DNA from: Allopusillimonas sp008369125
GTDB taxonomy: Bacteria; Pseudomonadota; Gammaproteobacteria; Burkholderiales; Burkholderiaceae_B
NCBI RefSeq assembly: GCF_008369125.1
Contig: NZ_VOAY01000001.1
Coordinates: forward strand, 1,364,001-1,428,000
DNA: 64,000 bases
Reading direction: 5' to 3'
This document shows, piece after piece, positions 1-8,370 of this stretch (its first letter is position 1; every line of letters starts with the position of its first letter). Under the pieces are notes generated by a model. That model saw nothing but the letters and a program-made list of their open reading frames with translations, did no database searches and had not been told where the DNA came from. The translations under genes were made by a program, and so were the position numbers.

Positions 1-582
1 TTGCTGCTGCTTGATGAGCCCAGCAACCATCTGGACGTAGACACACGCGAAGCACTGGCAACAGCACTGGCGGAGTTCTCAGGCAGTGTGCTGCTGGTTT
101 CACATGATCGGCATTTGCTGCGCACCACGGTTGACTCATTCTGGATCGTCGCCGACGGTAAGGTACACGAATTTGACGGCGACCTTGAAGACTACCGGGA
201 GTGGCTCAATGAACGCAATGCTGCAGTTCGCGCCGAAGCGCGGGCTGAGGCACAAAGCGATGCGTCAGGCGAAGCCCCCCTTGACCGCAAGGCGCAGCGA
301 CGCGCCGAGGCAGAAACCCGCCAGCGCCTGGCCAAGCTGCGCAAGCCGCTTGAGTCAAAACTGGGCAAGGTGGAAACCGAGATGGACCGCGTGCGCACCC
401 GTCAGGCCGAGCTTGACGTTCTGATTGCCGACCCCGACCTGTATTCTGACGAACGCCGCACTGAACGGCAAAAAGTCATGGCCGAGCATGGTGAACTGAG
501 CAAGCGCCTGGGCGAACTCGAAGAACAATGGCTGGAGCTCCAGGAAGCGCTGGAAGAGATTGAAGCAGGTGTGATGCAGTAG
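1..582 (+). CDS. ABC-F family ATP-binding protein, C-terminal part (5' end outside window)
   Basis: This is the last 193 residues of an ABC-F ATPase of the Uup/YheS type, soluble proteins that act on the ribosome and have no membrane domain. The fragment opens inside the second nucleotide-binding domain. It shows Walker B with the D-loop (LLDEPSNHLD, residues 3-12) and the H-loop (SHDRHLL, about 34-40). From about residue 85 to the end it is a charged, helical, coiled-coil-like tail rich in Arg, Glu and Lys, as in YheS-type proteins. The first base is simply the window edge, so the true start is upstream. Its final 79 bases recur twice downstream, which makes this gene end the apparent insertion point for the accessory block that follows. 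The family call is firm; the exact subfamily is less certain. Confidence 0.9.
   Translation: MLLLDEPSNHLDVDTREALATALAEFSGSVLLVSHDRHLLRTTVDSFWIVADGKVHEFDGDLEDYREWLNERNAAVRAEARAEAQSDASGEAPLDRKAQRRAEAETRQRLAKLRKPLESKLGKVETEMDRVRTRQAELDVLIADPDLYSDERRTERQKVMAEHGELSKRLGELEEQWLELQEALEEIEAGVMQ
504..582 (+). repeat. Direct repeat copy A: native 3' end of the ABC-F gene
   Basis: These last 79 bases of the ABC-F gene, ending at its TAG, match 17818-17896 at 76 of 79 positions by my alignment and match 7866-7944 more loosely. Similarity stops right after the stop codon in each copy. The pattern is like an attL site in which an incoming element rebuilds the end of its target gene. No gene is recognised in the following 583-830. 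Confidence 0.85.
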
Positions 583-830
583 GGGTTGCTGGCGCCGTCG
601 CGCCCGCGATCACCTCGGCTTAGACCATTTTTTTCCTTAACCCTCATACGCCATCCTAAAGTAAGAATATTATTTGTGTGCCTAAGCCTGCTCCACATTA
701 TGAGCAAGTACATAACGCATCTGTAATTAAAAATCCTTTTGAAGCTAATTTCTTCCTAATGGATGGCATGGAGATAGTTCACCTAAAATACAAACCTGCA
801 GTCTTTGCTGGTGAACCCATCCAGACACAA

Positions 831-2156
831 TTAATAAAGCAGATTAGGTAACCACAGAGATATCTGAGCAAAAGCTACGATCAGGGCGAGACGCACCATA
901 TCAGCTGCCCAAAAAGGCAAGATGCCTTTAAAGATCGTGCCTGTGCGGATATCCTTTAATACACTACTCAAGACAAACACATTCATGCCCACCGGCGGGG
1001 TTATCAAGCTTATTTCTGTGACCACTACCGCAACGATTCCGAACCAAACAAGGCTATATCCAAGCTCTGCCACAATAGGGAAAAATACGGGTATTGTTAA
1101 TAACAACATAGACAGGCTTTCTAGAACCATACCCAAAACAATATAGATTCCCAAAATCATAATGATTACAACCATTGGCGAGACATCTAAGGATTGCACA
1201 AAGGCAACCATCATACTGGGCAAGCCGGCACGGTTTATAAAATCAGAAAAAATTAGCGCGCCAATGATGATAGCGAATAAGGTTGCAGAGGTACGTGCGC
1301 TTTCTGCCAAGGTTTGAAAAAGAGTTGTCCAGGTGAGACTGCGACGCAACAGAGCAATAATAAAAGAACCGCCTGCACCTATACCAGCAGCTTCTGTAGG
1401 GGTAAAGATGCCAAGGTATATTCCGCCCATAACAACTATAAACAGACCCAAAATATCGCGCACTTGAATCAGTGCGCGGATACGTTCACGCCAGTTCATG
1501 GCTGAACCAGCAGGACCAGTTTTAGGGTTACGCCATACGGTATATTTAACAGCCCCTAAATATAGAAATATGCCTAAAATGCCTGGAATCAAGCCAGCCG
1601 CAAATAGTTCGCGAATACTGGTTTCTGTAAGTAAGCCATAAATAATAAGGATCACGCTTGGCGGAATCAATATGCCTAGTGTCCCGCCAGCAGCTATAGA
1701 AGCCGTAGCCAATGAATCAGCATACCCATATTTCCGCATAGGGGGCATAGCTACTTTGGACATAGTTGCCGCTGTCGCAAGGCTAGAGCCACACACTGCA
1801 GAAAACCCGCCACAAGCCACGACGGTAGCCATTGCAAGGCCACCTTTCTTATGACCTAAAAAGGCATACGAAGCGTTGTACAGCTCTTGGGAAAGCCCAG
1901 AACGTGTAACTAAATTACCCATGAGAATAAACAGAGGGATAATCGATAAAGCGTAATCTTGTACTGTATCGACAATTCGATTGGCTGACATGGACAGCGG
2001 TATCACCCACCTAAAATTGCCAAAATTGTCCCAGGTCAGCCCATTCAGAACTGCAAAACCAAAAAACCCGACTACACCCATAGCAAACGCAATTGGTACT
2101 CTAAACACCAAGATCATGAGCAGTAAAACAGCAAACCCTACAAGCACAATTGTCAC
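831..2156 (-). CDS. dctM: TRAP transporter large permease subunit (DctM family)
   Basis: This is the large membrane subunit of a tripartite ATP-independent periplasmic transporter, which uses an ion gradient to import small carboxylates delivered by a periplasmic binding protein. The 441-residue length is usual for DctM. The protein is hydrophobic throughout, with about a dozen membrane segments, and has the family's Gly/Pro-rich stretches (GGTLGILIPPSVILIIYG and FTPTEAAGIGAGGSF). Its start overlaps the end of dctQ by 4 bases, so the two are probably translationally coupled. It is the last gene of the minus-strand operon that includes the P450. The substrate cannot be read from the sequence; an aromatic or other organic acid is inferred from the neighbours. 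Confidence 0.93.
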   Translation of the reverse strand: MTIVLVGFAVLLLMILVFRVPIAFAMGVVGFFGFAVLNGLTWDNFGNFRWVIPLSMSANRIVDTVQDYALSIIPLFILMGNLVTRSGLSQELYNASYAFLGHKKGGLAMATVVACGGFSAVCGSSLATAATMSKVAMPPMRKYGYADSLATASIAAGGTLGILIPPSVILIIYGLLTETSIRELFAAGLIPGILGIFLYLGAVKYTVWRNPKTGPAGSAMNWRERIRALIQVRDILGLFIVVMGGIYLGIFTPTEAAGIGAGGSFIIALLRRSLTWTTLFQTLAESARTSATLFAIIIGALIFSDFINRAGLPSMMVAFVQSLDVSPMVVIIMILGIYIVLGMVLESLSMLLLTIPVFFPIVAELGYSLVWFGIVAVVVTEISLITPPVGMNVFVLSSVLKDIRTGTIFKGILPFWAADMVRLALIVAFAQISLWLPNLLY

Positions 2157-2692
2157 TCTTTTGCTCCTAGCACTGATTCTTGGGGATTTGCCCTAAAGGT
2201 TGTCAATAGTAAATAAACAAGGGCACTTATAGCAGTAAGCCAGCTGAAAATGGCAATACACTGAAGGACATGGCCGCTCTGGATATGTAAGAAATCGGTT
2301 GTAATATTGCGACGCAACATACGTGCACCAAGTTCCCATATACGTATTGAGACAAAGTACAGGGATGTAGTGATAATCAACATCGAGACAAAGGCAAAAA
2401 TACGTAGTACGGTCTTAGGTAAAAAATTATCAATCAGATCGACTGCAATATGGCCACCACGCCAAGTCACAACAGGCATAACTGCAAAGATAACAATAGC
2501 TAAGCCTATCTTCGTTAGCTCAGAAGCGCCTATTACGGGGTGATTTAAAAAATACCGTCCTATGACGTCAATGCAGGTAAGTACCATGAGGGCGAATAGA
2601 GCGATTGCCGCTACCAGCTCGAAAAAGAAGGCCAACGCTTTCATTGGCCCTCTATCCTCATAGTGTGTATTTAACCATGAGATAAAAGTCAT
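2153..2692 (-). CDS. dctQ: TRAP transporter small permease subunit (DctQ family)
   Basis: This is the small membrane subunit that pairs with DctM. It has 179 residues and four predicted membrane helices, the first at about residues 20-42 (FFFELVAAIALFALMVLTCI). The family signature region DVIGRYFLNHPVIGASEL follows, and the motif TWRGGHIAVDLI precedes the third helix. It lies between dctP (20 bases upstream) and dctM (4-base overlap), the normal P-Q-M order. The start is preceded by an AGGTAATG context and no better upstream start is seen. Confidence 0.9.
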   Translation of the reverse strand: MTFISWLNTHYEDRGPMKALAFFFELVAAIALFALMVLTCIDVIGRYFLNHPVIGASELTKIGLAIVIFAVMPVVTWRGGHIAVDLIDNFLPKTVLRIFAFVSMLIITTSLYFVSIRIWELGARMLRRNITTDFLHIQSGHVLQCIAIFSWLTAISALVYLLLTTFRANPQESVLGAKE

Positions 2693-2712
2693 TACCTGAC
2701 TCCAAAATGCTA

Positions 2713-3744
2713 TTAGTGATTTGCAGCGTAGGCTCTAGCCTCAGTTCTTAGCATTTCCAAAGCTGCTTTGGCATCAACACCTTTATCCTTAACGGATTCC
2801 AGCCACGCTTTATCAAGACCTTCGGTTTTTTCAACATAAGCAATTGCCATAGGATCATCAACAGCCAGCTCAACCACTGTACCGCCATTTTCCTTAGCGA
2901 ATTTTTTGGCTTCGATATCGGCCTTATCCCATGTTGCGCCAGCCATGATAGACAAACGCTCACCGGATACGCTACGAATTGCTTCGGCATCAGCAGGACT
3001 TAGTGAAGCCATAAAGTCAGGGTTTATAAACATCACAAAACTACCCATATACATACCAGTAGGAATGATCGTTACATAAGGGGCAACCTCTACCAAACGT
3101 TGGGCCTTTTGCTCAGTCATAGGCATAAATACACCATCAACCACACCTGTCTGCATCAGTTCGTAAACTTTATTACCTGGAGCAGCTACGGGGGTGATCT
3201 CTAAGCGCTTGCCAATTTCTGCTTGAATGCCACCACCTATGCGAATTTTTTTCCCCTTTAAATCAGCAAGGCTTTTAACCGGAAAATTGGTTTGTATAAC
3301 GCCTTGGCCATGAGCAAACAAAGCCAACAACTCAAGACCATCGTGTTCGTTAGCCTTGGCTAGATATTTTTGATAAGTACGCCAATGAGCAGCTGAAGCA
3401 GCTTCGGCATTTACGCCCAAACCAGGCAGCTCAACAATCTCTTCCAGAGGGAAGCGCCCGGGTACAAAGCCATGAAAACTGAAAGCTGCATCAGTTACAC
3501 CGTCTTCAACCATTTGAAAGAGCTGAGTTGGGTTACTGGAAGTGTATTCAATGTTTACTTTGACACGACCCTCGGTGGCATCTTCTACCCACTTAGCCCA
3601 TGTTGGCCAAACCGCGCTATTTTGTACATGAGTGGGTGGCAGCCATGTACTTACGTTAAGTGTCGTCTCCTTCGCTATAGCACTGGCATTCACACTAAAC
3701 AGCGCAGCAGTTGCTAAGATAGCGGCAAATTTTATTTTAATCAT
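2713..3744 (-). CDS. dctP: TRAP transporter substrate-binding protein (DctP family)
   Basis: This is the periplasmic receptor that binds the substrate and hands it to DctQM. A signal peptide covers roughly the first 25 residues (hydrophobic core FAAILATAALFSV, then NASAIA). The conserved arginine that usually salt-bridges the substrate carboxylate is in LKGKKIRIGGG (about residue 168). The length of about 343 residues is normal. I chose the ATG at 3744, one codon inside the longest frame, because AAGGA lies 7 bases before it. The gene begins 19 bases after the P450 gene, so transporter and oxygenase are probably co-transcribed and the transporter probably imports the P450 pathway substrate. 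That link is inference. Confidence 0.92.
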   Translation of the reverse strand: MIKIKFAAILATAALFSVNASAIAKETTLNVSTWLPPTHVQNSAVWPTWAKWVEDATEGRVKVNIEYTSSNPTQLFQMVEDGVTDAAFSFHGFVPGRFPLEEIVELPGLGVNAEAASAAHWRTYQKYLAKANEHDGLELLALFAHGQGVIQTNFPVKSLADLKGKKIRIGGGIQAEIGKRLEITPVAAPGNKVYELMQTGVVDGVFMPMTEQKAQRLVEVAPYVTIIPTGMYMGSFVMFINPDFMASLSPADAEAIRSVSGERLSIMAGATWDKADIEAKKFAKENGGTVVELAVDDPMAIAYVEKTEGLDKAWLESVKDKGVDAKAALEMLRTEARAYAANH

Positions 3745-3763
3745 CACTATATCCTTGACAAAG

Positions 3764-6055
3764 TTAAAGTTTAATTTTGACTTTTCCGACAGCTCTGGAA
3801 CAGCAGCTCATCATTTTCGTGTTGCTTCGTCTTTCATTTGCTGTTAACACACGATCCCGGTGATCGATTTGCCCTTCGACCACAACAACTTCACAACTAC
3901 CACAAAGACCTTCCTCACAGTCATTTGTGACTTCTATATCGTGCGCTAATAAAACTTCTAGTAGAGTTTTATCTCTAGGTACAAGATAAGTTTTCCCAGT
4001 ATCTATTAGCTCGACCTCAAAGGCGGTTTCTTTTTCTGGATCAAGTATGCTGCTGGCTGAGCTAAATAGCTCGAAAGTCAGGCCAAGTTGATACTCTTCA
4101 GCTAGCGCATCTAGCTCATCCAGCATCTTATCAGGGCCGCAGGCATAAATATGAGTGCCTGGTTTTTGAGCGCTAACAAGTGCGCGCAGATCAGCTCGCC
4201 TACCCTCACCAGAAATATATAACTGCGGTGCTCTTATAAACTGTTCAGGGATATCGCAATAGGCAAGATTATCACGTGTGCGGCCGCAATAAATAAGCTC
4301 AAACCGCTTTTTTTGTTGATGTAGCTCTGTGGCCATAGATAATAATGGTGTAATACCAATACCTCCTGCAACTAATAGGTAATGATCTGCTGCAGTATCA
4401 AGCTTGAAGAAGTTCTTTGGGCCTTGTATTGGAAGCTGATCACCAACTTGCAACTCTTCATGAATCCACCTAGACCCCCCTTGACTTTCAGGCTCATGCT
4501 TGACTAATACAGTATATTGATTAGGTTGCTCACTAGGACATAAAGAGTACTTTCTCTTTAAGCCATTTGGCAAAAATAGCTCAATATGTGCGCCAGGTGT
4601 CCAGCGCGGCAAGGGCAAAATATCATCGGCAGATTCAAGCACTATTCGCTTGATGGATGGAGTCAGATTATTGATCGCTGCAACCTTTGCGCTACGAACA
4701 ATACTGCGTTTATCAGGGTTGCCAATAGGGAAAGTAGATTGTTCTTTAGCGTGCTGTACCACAGCATTTGGATCCCAACGCACCCAAAGTTCCTCGGGGC
4801 CATGAAAGGATGTATTGGGCAAAGAAGTAAAATTCTGCTCCATCATCTCCATATCAGGAATTCGGCGGGTCAACTCTTCGATAAACGCACACATCTCCAA
4901 ACGCCCAATATTGCGCCCCAGGCACTGGTGCGCACCGTACCCAAAAGATAAATGCTCATTGGCATTATCACGCAAGATATCGAGTTCTTCGGGATTTTCA
5001 AACTGCTGTGGGTCACGATTTGCGGCAGCCATTACCAAAAATAGCTTATCGCCTTCTTTAATATCAACGCCAGCGACTTGAACATCCTTAGTGGCTTGAC
5101 GGCGCCAAGAAACAATTGGGCCCGCATAACGTAGGCATTCTTCAACAGCAGCCGGAATCAGCTCAGGTTGATCATGCAGCTTCTTCCATAAATTAGGACG
5201 CAACAGCAAATGCCTGATCGCATTAGCGGTGGCAGTAGCTGTGGTTTCATGTGCGGCCACCAAAATGGCCATCATCATTGAGTGCAAATAGTTGTCGGTG
5301 ACAACACGAGGGTTGCTTTTATTCTTGTGAATCATGTCGTACATCCAGCCCGACTTACCCTCGCTGTTTTGCTTCATGCGGGCAAGCACCTCACCAGAAT
5401 AATGCCAGAACTTACCCACGTTGGTGGCCACATGCTTTTGTTCTTCTCCTGATGGCCGCCCCCAAGTGTTTACCTTGTGAGCCACGCCATAATTTTGTAG
5501 CACGGCAATATCATCGTCCGGCACACCCAAAAACTTTAGTGCGACTATGACAGGCACATCCCAGAGCAAAGTAGCAACTAAATCAACCTGCCCCTTGCCA
5601 ATAAAGCTATCAACTTCCTCAGTAATCAGTTTTTTGGTGAGCTCACGCAACTGTTCTAAGTTTGGTGCGGCAAAGGCATCGAGAAGTTCACGTCTACGCT
5701 CCATGTGAATCGGCTCGTCTTCATTGACGAGCGTACGATTCATACCGTAGTTATAAGATTTAAGAATTTCGTCTGCTTCGGCGCTATTAGGAGCTATCTT
5801 CTCCAATGCATTGCGCGCTGAAAATGTAATTGGATCGCGAAATATCTCACGAATATCCTCATATCTGGTGACTATCCAGTAGTTCATTTTCTCGGAGAAA
5901 AATATCGGCTTTTCCTCGCGAAAATTCTGCATAGAGGTAGCAGGGCAACTTTGGTATTCAGGCCCAAACATATCAAAATCTTTAGACTTCTGCTCTAAGT
6001 CAGCTGAGGCATGAAATGGACATTCTGATGATTTCGCTGTAGTAATAATGCTCAC
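3764..6055 (-). CDS. Self-sufficient cytochrome P450 fused to phthalate-dioxygenase-type reductase (CYP116B-like)
   Basis: This 763-residue single-chain monooxygenase carries its own electron-transfer chain. Residues 1-430 are the P450: I-helix AAHETT (267-272, with Ala where many P450s have Gly), ExxR at 306-309, and heme loop FGYGAHQCLG with Cys378. Residues about 450-660 are the FMN/NADH reductase: FMN-binding RKYSL near 501-505, nucleotide-binding VAGGIGITP near 562-570, and YACGPDKM. The last ~85 residues are a [2Fe-2S] ferredoxin with NDCEEGLCGSC. This order defines class VII P450s of the CYP116B/P450-RhF type, usually about 780 residues. The start is a GTG behind GAGGAGG. Family members oxidise varied small aromatics and alkyl compounds; the substrate here is unknown. 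It heads the P450-dctPQM run. Confidence 0.93.
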   Translation of the reverse strand: MSIITTAKSSECPFHASADLEQKSKDFDMFGPEYQSCPATSMQNFREEKPIFFSEKMNYWIVTRYEDIREIFRDPITFSARNALEKIAPNSAEADEILKSYNYGMNRTLVNEDEPIHMERRRELLDAFAAPNLEQLRELTKKLITEEVDSFIGKGQVDLVATLLWDVPVIVALKFLGVPDDDIAVLQNYGVAHKVNTWGRPSGEEQKHVATNVGKFWHYSGEVLARMKQNSEGKSGWMYDMIHKNKSNPRVVTDNYLHSMMMAILVAAHETTATATANAIRHLLLRPNLWKKLHDQPELIPAAVEECLRYAGPIVSWRRQATKDVQVAGVDIKEGDKLFLVMAAANRDPQQFENPEELDILRDNANEHLSFGYGAHQCLGRNIGRLEMCAFIEELTRRIPDMEMMEQNFTSLPNTSFHGPEELWVRWDPNAVVQHAKEQSTFPIGNPDKRSIVRSAKVAAINNLTPSIKRIVLESADDILPLPRWTPGAHIELFLPNGLKRKYSLCPSEQPNQYTVLVKHEPESQGGSRWIHEELQVGDQLPIQGPKNFFKLDTAADHYLLVAGGIGITPLLSMATELHQQKKRFELIYCGRTRDNLAYCDIPEQFIRAPQLYISGEGRRADLRALVSAQKPGTHIYACGPDKMLDELDALAEEYQLGLTFELFSSASSILDPEKETAFEVELIDTGKTYLVPRDKTLLEVLLAHDIEVTNDCEEGLCGSCEVVVVEGQIDHRDRVLTANERRSNTKMMSCCSRAVGKVKIKL

Positions 6056-6092
6056 AACGGCCTCCTCGCGTTTATATGTTTATTACAGAAAA

Positions 6093-6363
6093 CTACTGAT
6101 TCAACTCTGAAACATGTAAAAACGGTGTATGGCTAAGAGCACGTTTAGTTTTAGCCCATTCTACGAGAATTTCATGTTTTGTTTGTTCAGTAATCTTTGC
6201 CGTCTTTTCATCAGTCTTAGAATCGTTATAGAGCAATTCAAAGTGATGACCATTAGGATCAAAAGAGTGCATTTAGTCGAACAGACTATGGTCAGTTACA
6301 CCAAGCACCTCAACACCGTTAGCCCATAGACGATATCAAGTCGTAATAAGCACGTCCCGATGC
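6093..6363 (-). pseudogene. Remnant of a VOC/glyoxalase-superfamily (dioxygenase-like) gene
   Basis: The minus strand between maiA and the P450 gene encodes the C-terminal half of a vicinal-oxygen-chelate protein in pieces. Reading on, AYYDLISSMG, ANGVEVLGVTDH, SLFD and HSFDPNGHHFELLYND are recognisable; FDPNGHHFEL is the typical C-terminal metal-ligand motif (Glu) of this superfamily. The pieces are separated by one frameshift near 6330 and one in-frame TAA just before 6273. The reading ends at a TAG at 6093. The N-terminal half is absent, because the maiA stop lies only 15 bases before the first recognisable residue. It was probably a dioxygenase or glyoxalase of the same catabolic operon. 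No standard gene caller would report it intact. Confidence 0.65.
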
Positions 6364-6378
6364 TTTAAATGATAGATA

Positions 6379-7023
6379 CTAGTCTGCGTCTGGTTGTTTT
6401 TCTGGTTCTGCGTTTACAAAACCAGGCAGATTTTGACAATGCGAATAAATCGCTAAAATATTGGGATAAGCGCTTAAATCCAGGTTATAACGTTTTGCAT
6501 TGTATATTTGCGGAATCAGGCAACAATCAGCCATACTTGGGCTGTCACCTACACAAAACTTACCTTGGTGTTCGCTTGCTAACTGCTCGTAGGCATCAAA
6601 TCCAACGCGTATCCAGTGAGCGTACCAGCGGCTGCGATCACTATCACTAATTTCTAGCTGCTGATCCAGGTAACGTAACACACGCAAGTTATTCAGAGGA
6701 TGGACATCACAAGCAATTATCTGACTAAGGGCACGAATCTGTGCACGCTGCTGGACGGCATCAGGCAAAAGCGGCACTGTCTCGGGGTAGGCTTCCTCAA
6801 GGTATTCAATAATAGCTAGTGATTGAGAAAGCACAACCGAACCATCCACCAAGGTCGGCAGCAACTTAAGTGGATTAAGCGCCTGGTAACTACTACTGTT
6901 TTGTTCACCACCATTTTTAACCAAATGAACAGGTATATATTCATAAGGTATTTTTTTTAGGTTTAAAGCAATGCGCACTCTATAAGCAGCTGAGCTTCGA
7001 AAATAACTATACAGCTTGATCAT
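6379..7023 (-). CDS. maiA: Maleylacetoacetate / maleylpyruvate isomerase (zeta-class GST)
   Basis: This is a zeta-class glutathione transferase that isomerises maleylacetoacetate to fumarylacetoacetate (homogentisate route) or maleylpyruvate to fumarylpyruvate (gentisate route), using glutathione as cofactor. The N-terminal motif YFRSSAAYRVRIALNLK (about residues 7-23) corresponds to the family's SSCSxxRVRIAL. NPLKLLPTLVDG and LSQSLAIIEYLEE form the rest of the thioredoxin-like glutathione site. The C-terminal helical domain contains FCVGDSPSMADCCL. Length is 214 residues, as expected. Its ATG overlaps the stop of the fumarylacetoacetase relic (TGATG), showing an ancestral fahA-maiA operon. 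With its partner destroyed, its present pathway role is uncertain. Confidence 0.9.
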   Translation of the reverse strand: MIKLYSYFRSSAAYRVRIALNLKKIPYEYIPVHLVKNGGEQNSSSYQALNPLKLLPTLVDGSVVLSQSLAIIEYLEEAYPETVPLLPDAVQQRAQIRALSQIIACDVHPLNNLRVLRYLDQQLEISDSDRSRWYAHWIRVGFDAYEQLASEHQGKFCVGDSPSMADCCLIPQIYNAKRYNLDLSAYPNILAIYSHCQNLPGFVNAEPEKQPDAD

Positions 7024-7221
7024 CAGTTTGCCCTAAAATTAAAATTGTGCTCAGGTAGTATTTTGCCACGTACCTCACCAAACCCTACTCGTACTTCTCT
7101 CTTCTGGGCATAGCCACGCACGAGGGTTTGTATCAGCAATGCTGAAAACTCCATAAGGTAGATTATGAATAGAAAAATCGCTATCCGAAGCAATGCTAAT
7201 AAACGATTGATTTGTATCCAT
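7023..7221 (-). pseudogene. fahA: Fumarylacetoacetase gene reduced to fused N- and C-terminal ends
   Basis: After an AGGAGAGG ribosome site, the reading from ATG 7221 begins MDTNQSFISIASDSDFSIHN then LPYGVFS, the characteristic start of fumarylacetoacetase. About 25 residues in, this frame runs into unrelated sequence. A second frame over 7023-7130 reads LVRGYAQKREVRVGFGEVRG then KILPE, matching the family's C-terminal end (RGxxxxxxxRIGFGxCxGKxLP). The catalytic core, several hundred residues, is therefore missing, and the two ends are joined out of frame. The C-terminal frame stops at TGA overlapping the maiA start. This enzyme would hydrolyse fumarylacetoacetate, the last step of homogentisate breakdown. 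Confidence 0.75.
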
Positions 7222-7390
7222 AACCTCTCCTGAAACTGTGTACTTAAGCTGCGTATGCAAATATTTTTTTACAAATGCATTTAATAGTAAGAAGTATGCA
7301 CCCATACGGCAAACAGTTTTTACTACTGCATTTATAAGGTCAGATCATGAATGAGCATCACATACTGTGTAGCGCTAGGCAATTCTATGT

Positions 7391-7835
7391 CTATACGTTC
7401 ACGTACAACGCTCTCTATGGGACGGTGCACCCGCGCCGAACGCCATCTTTCTGGCAATCGGCGCACTTTACCTAGCCCAAAGTGTCATCGAAGGTCTGAC
7501 GATGCTAGGGCTGCCTGCGGTCTTGCGCAAGGACGGCTTGCCTCGCGATCAGATCGGTCTGCTCCATCTAATTGTTATAAAGTGGTTTGTGAAATTTCTG
7601 TGATCGTCTTATGTGGAGCGGTTCAGGCATCTTGGCGTGAGGCACAACGGAACACGTTCCCTTACGCTTGTGGGCAATATCTTATGCGCTGTGGGGCTTA
7701 TCACGCTTGCCGACCATGCCCCAGCACCTGGGCTACACCGCATTTTATGGCGCCATCTTATTAATTGCGATTGTGGCTATAGGGGCGATTTCTGCTGTGA
7801 GAGTTTTCCCAAACGGTCATGGGATTCAAAACTAG
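7391..7835 (+). pseudogene. Relic of an RhtX/FptX-type siderophore importer gene
   Basis: This stretch is a diverged partial copy of the intact importer gene at 16552-17787. The 5' third of that gene (7391 to about 7722) is followed directly by its last ~110 bases (about 7725-7835), so roughly 770 internal bases are deleted. The start codon equivalent is GTA instead of GTG, and there are indels and a TGA in the retained part. The sequence after its stop also matches the sequence after the intact gene, into the ABC-F 3'-end repeat. It shows that a second siderophore locus, or a duplicate of the present one, once ended here. Confidence 0.85.
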
Positions 7836-7865
7836 CGCCTTCCAACAAGCGTTGTAGCGCACAAG

Positions 7866-7944
7866 CCAGCTGGGCGAGCTCGAAGAATAGTGGCTTGAGC
7901 TTCAGGAAACGCTGGAAGAGATTGAAGCGGCTGTGATGCAGTAG
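7866..7944 (+). repeat. Direct repeat copy B: diverged internal copy of the ABC-F 3' end
   Basis: This copy matches 504-582 and 17818-17896 up to the terminal TAG but carries more changes, including a premature TAG near its middle. It follows the rhtX relic by the same ~30-base spacer that separates the intact rhtX stop from copy C. The unit importer plus spacer plus ABC-F end is therefore itself duplicated. Confidence 0.8.
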
Positions 7945-8370
7945 TCTGAATAAAGATGGGAGAGCTGTTATAGGCTTTAAACAGACTGTCCAGAACCTAC
8001 CCTCGGCCCGAGAGCGGGACCGACTCAGCGGCCGCTATAAGCGAGATGAGCAAAAGCACGTCGCCGCATGCTCAGTCTGAAGCAATCAAGCGAGTTGGCG
8101 CAGCAATCATAAAATAAACGATCAAAAACACGCTGGCAGTGTAGTTCACGAGCAACCAAATTCGATTCAATTCGCAAAGATCTAGTACAACTCTTCAAGT
8201 TCCTTCGACGCTAAATGTCGCCGGCAATGGTGCGACTGCGATCACTGCAACTTCGTTCAGTATTTTTCCTTGACCAAAATAATAGTTTTTTTTATTATTG
8301 CGAACAAGTCTCATTATCGATCATAGAGACACTGGGATGCCTGAAAACACGGAACGTTTGGAGAATCAAA
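7945..8370. other. Intergenic region upstream of the siderophore operon
   Basis: No convincing gene is present in these 426 bases. The right end is A+T rich and holds an inverted repeat (AATAATA ... TATTATT, about 8279-8299), a candidate Fur box (8300-8318) and the hydroxylase ribosome site (GGAG ending about 7 bases before GTG 8371). The left part has short stretches also present after copy C (CAGCGGCCG and GCATGCTCA), which may be residual homology. Confidence 0.5.
8300..8318. promoter_or_regulatory. Candidate Fur box upstream of the siderophore operon
   Basis: The 19 bases GCGAACAAGTCTCATTATC match 12 of 19 positions of the classical Fur consensus, with the right half (TCATTATC) perfect. 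The site lies about 50 bases before the hydroxylase start, in the A+T-rich leader where a promoter would sit. Iron-Fur repression is expected for a siderophore operon, but the site is only a visual match. Confidence 0.45.

Noticed and set aside
6129..6329. Plus-strand open frame next to the P450 gene
   Set aside because: It has no ribosome site or family-like sequence and lies antisense to the VOC-gene relic, which explains the sequence better.
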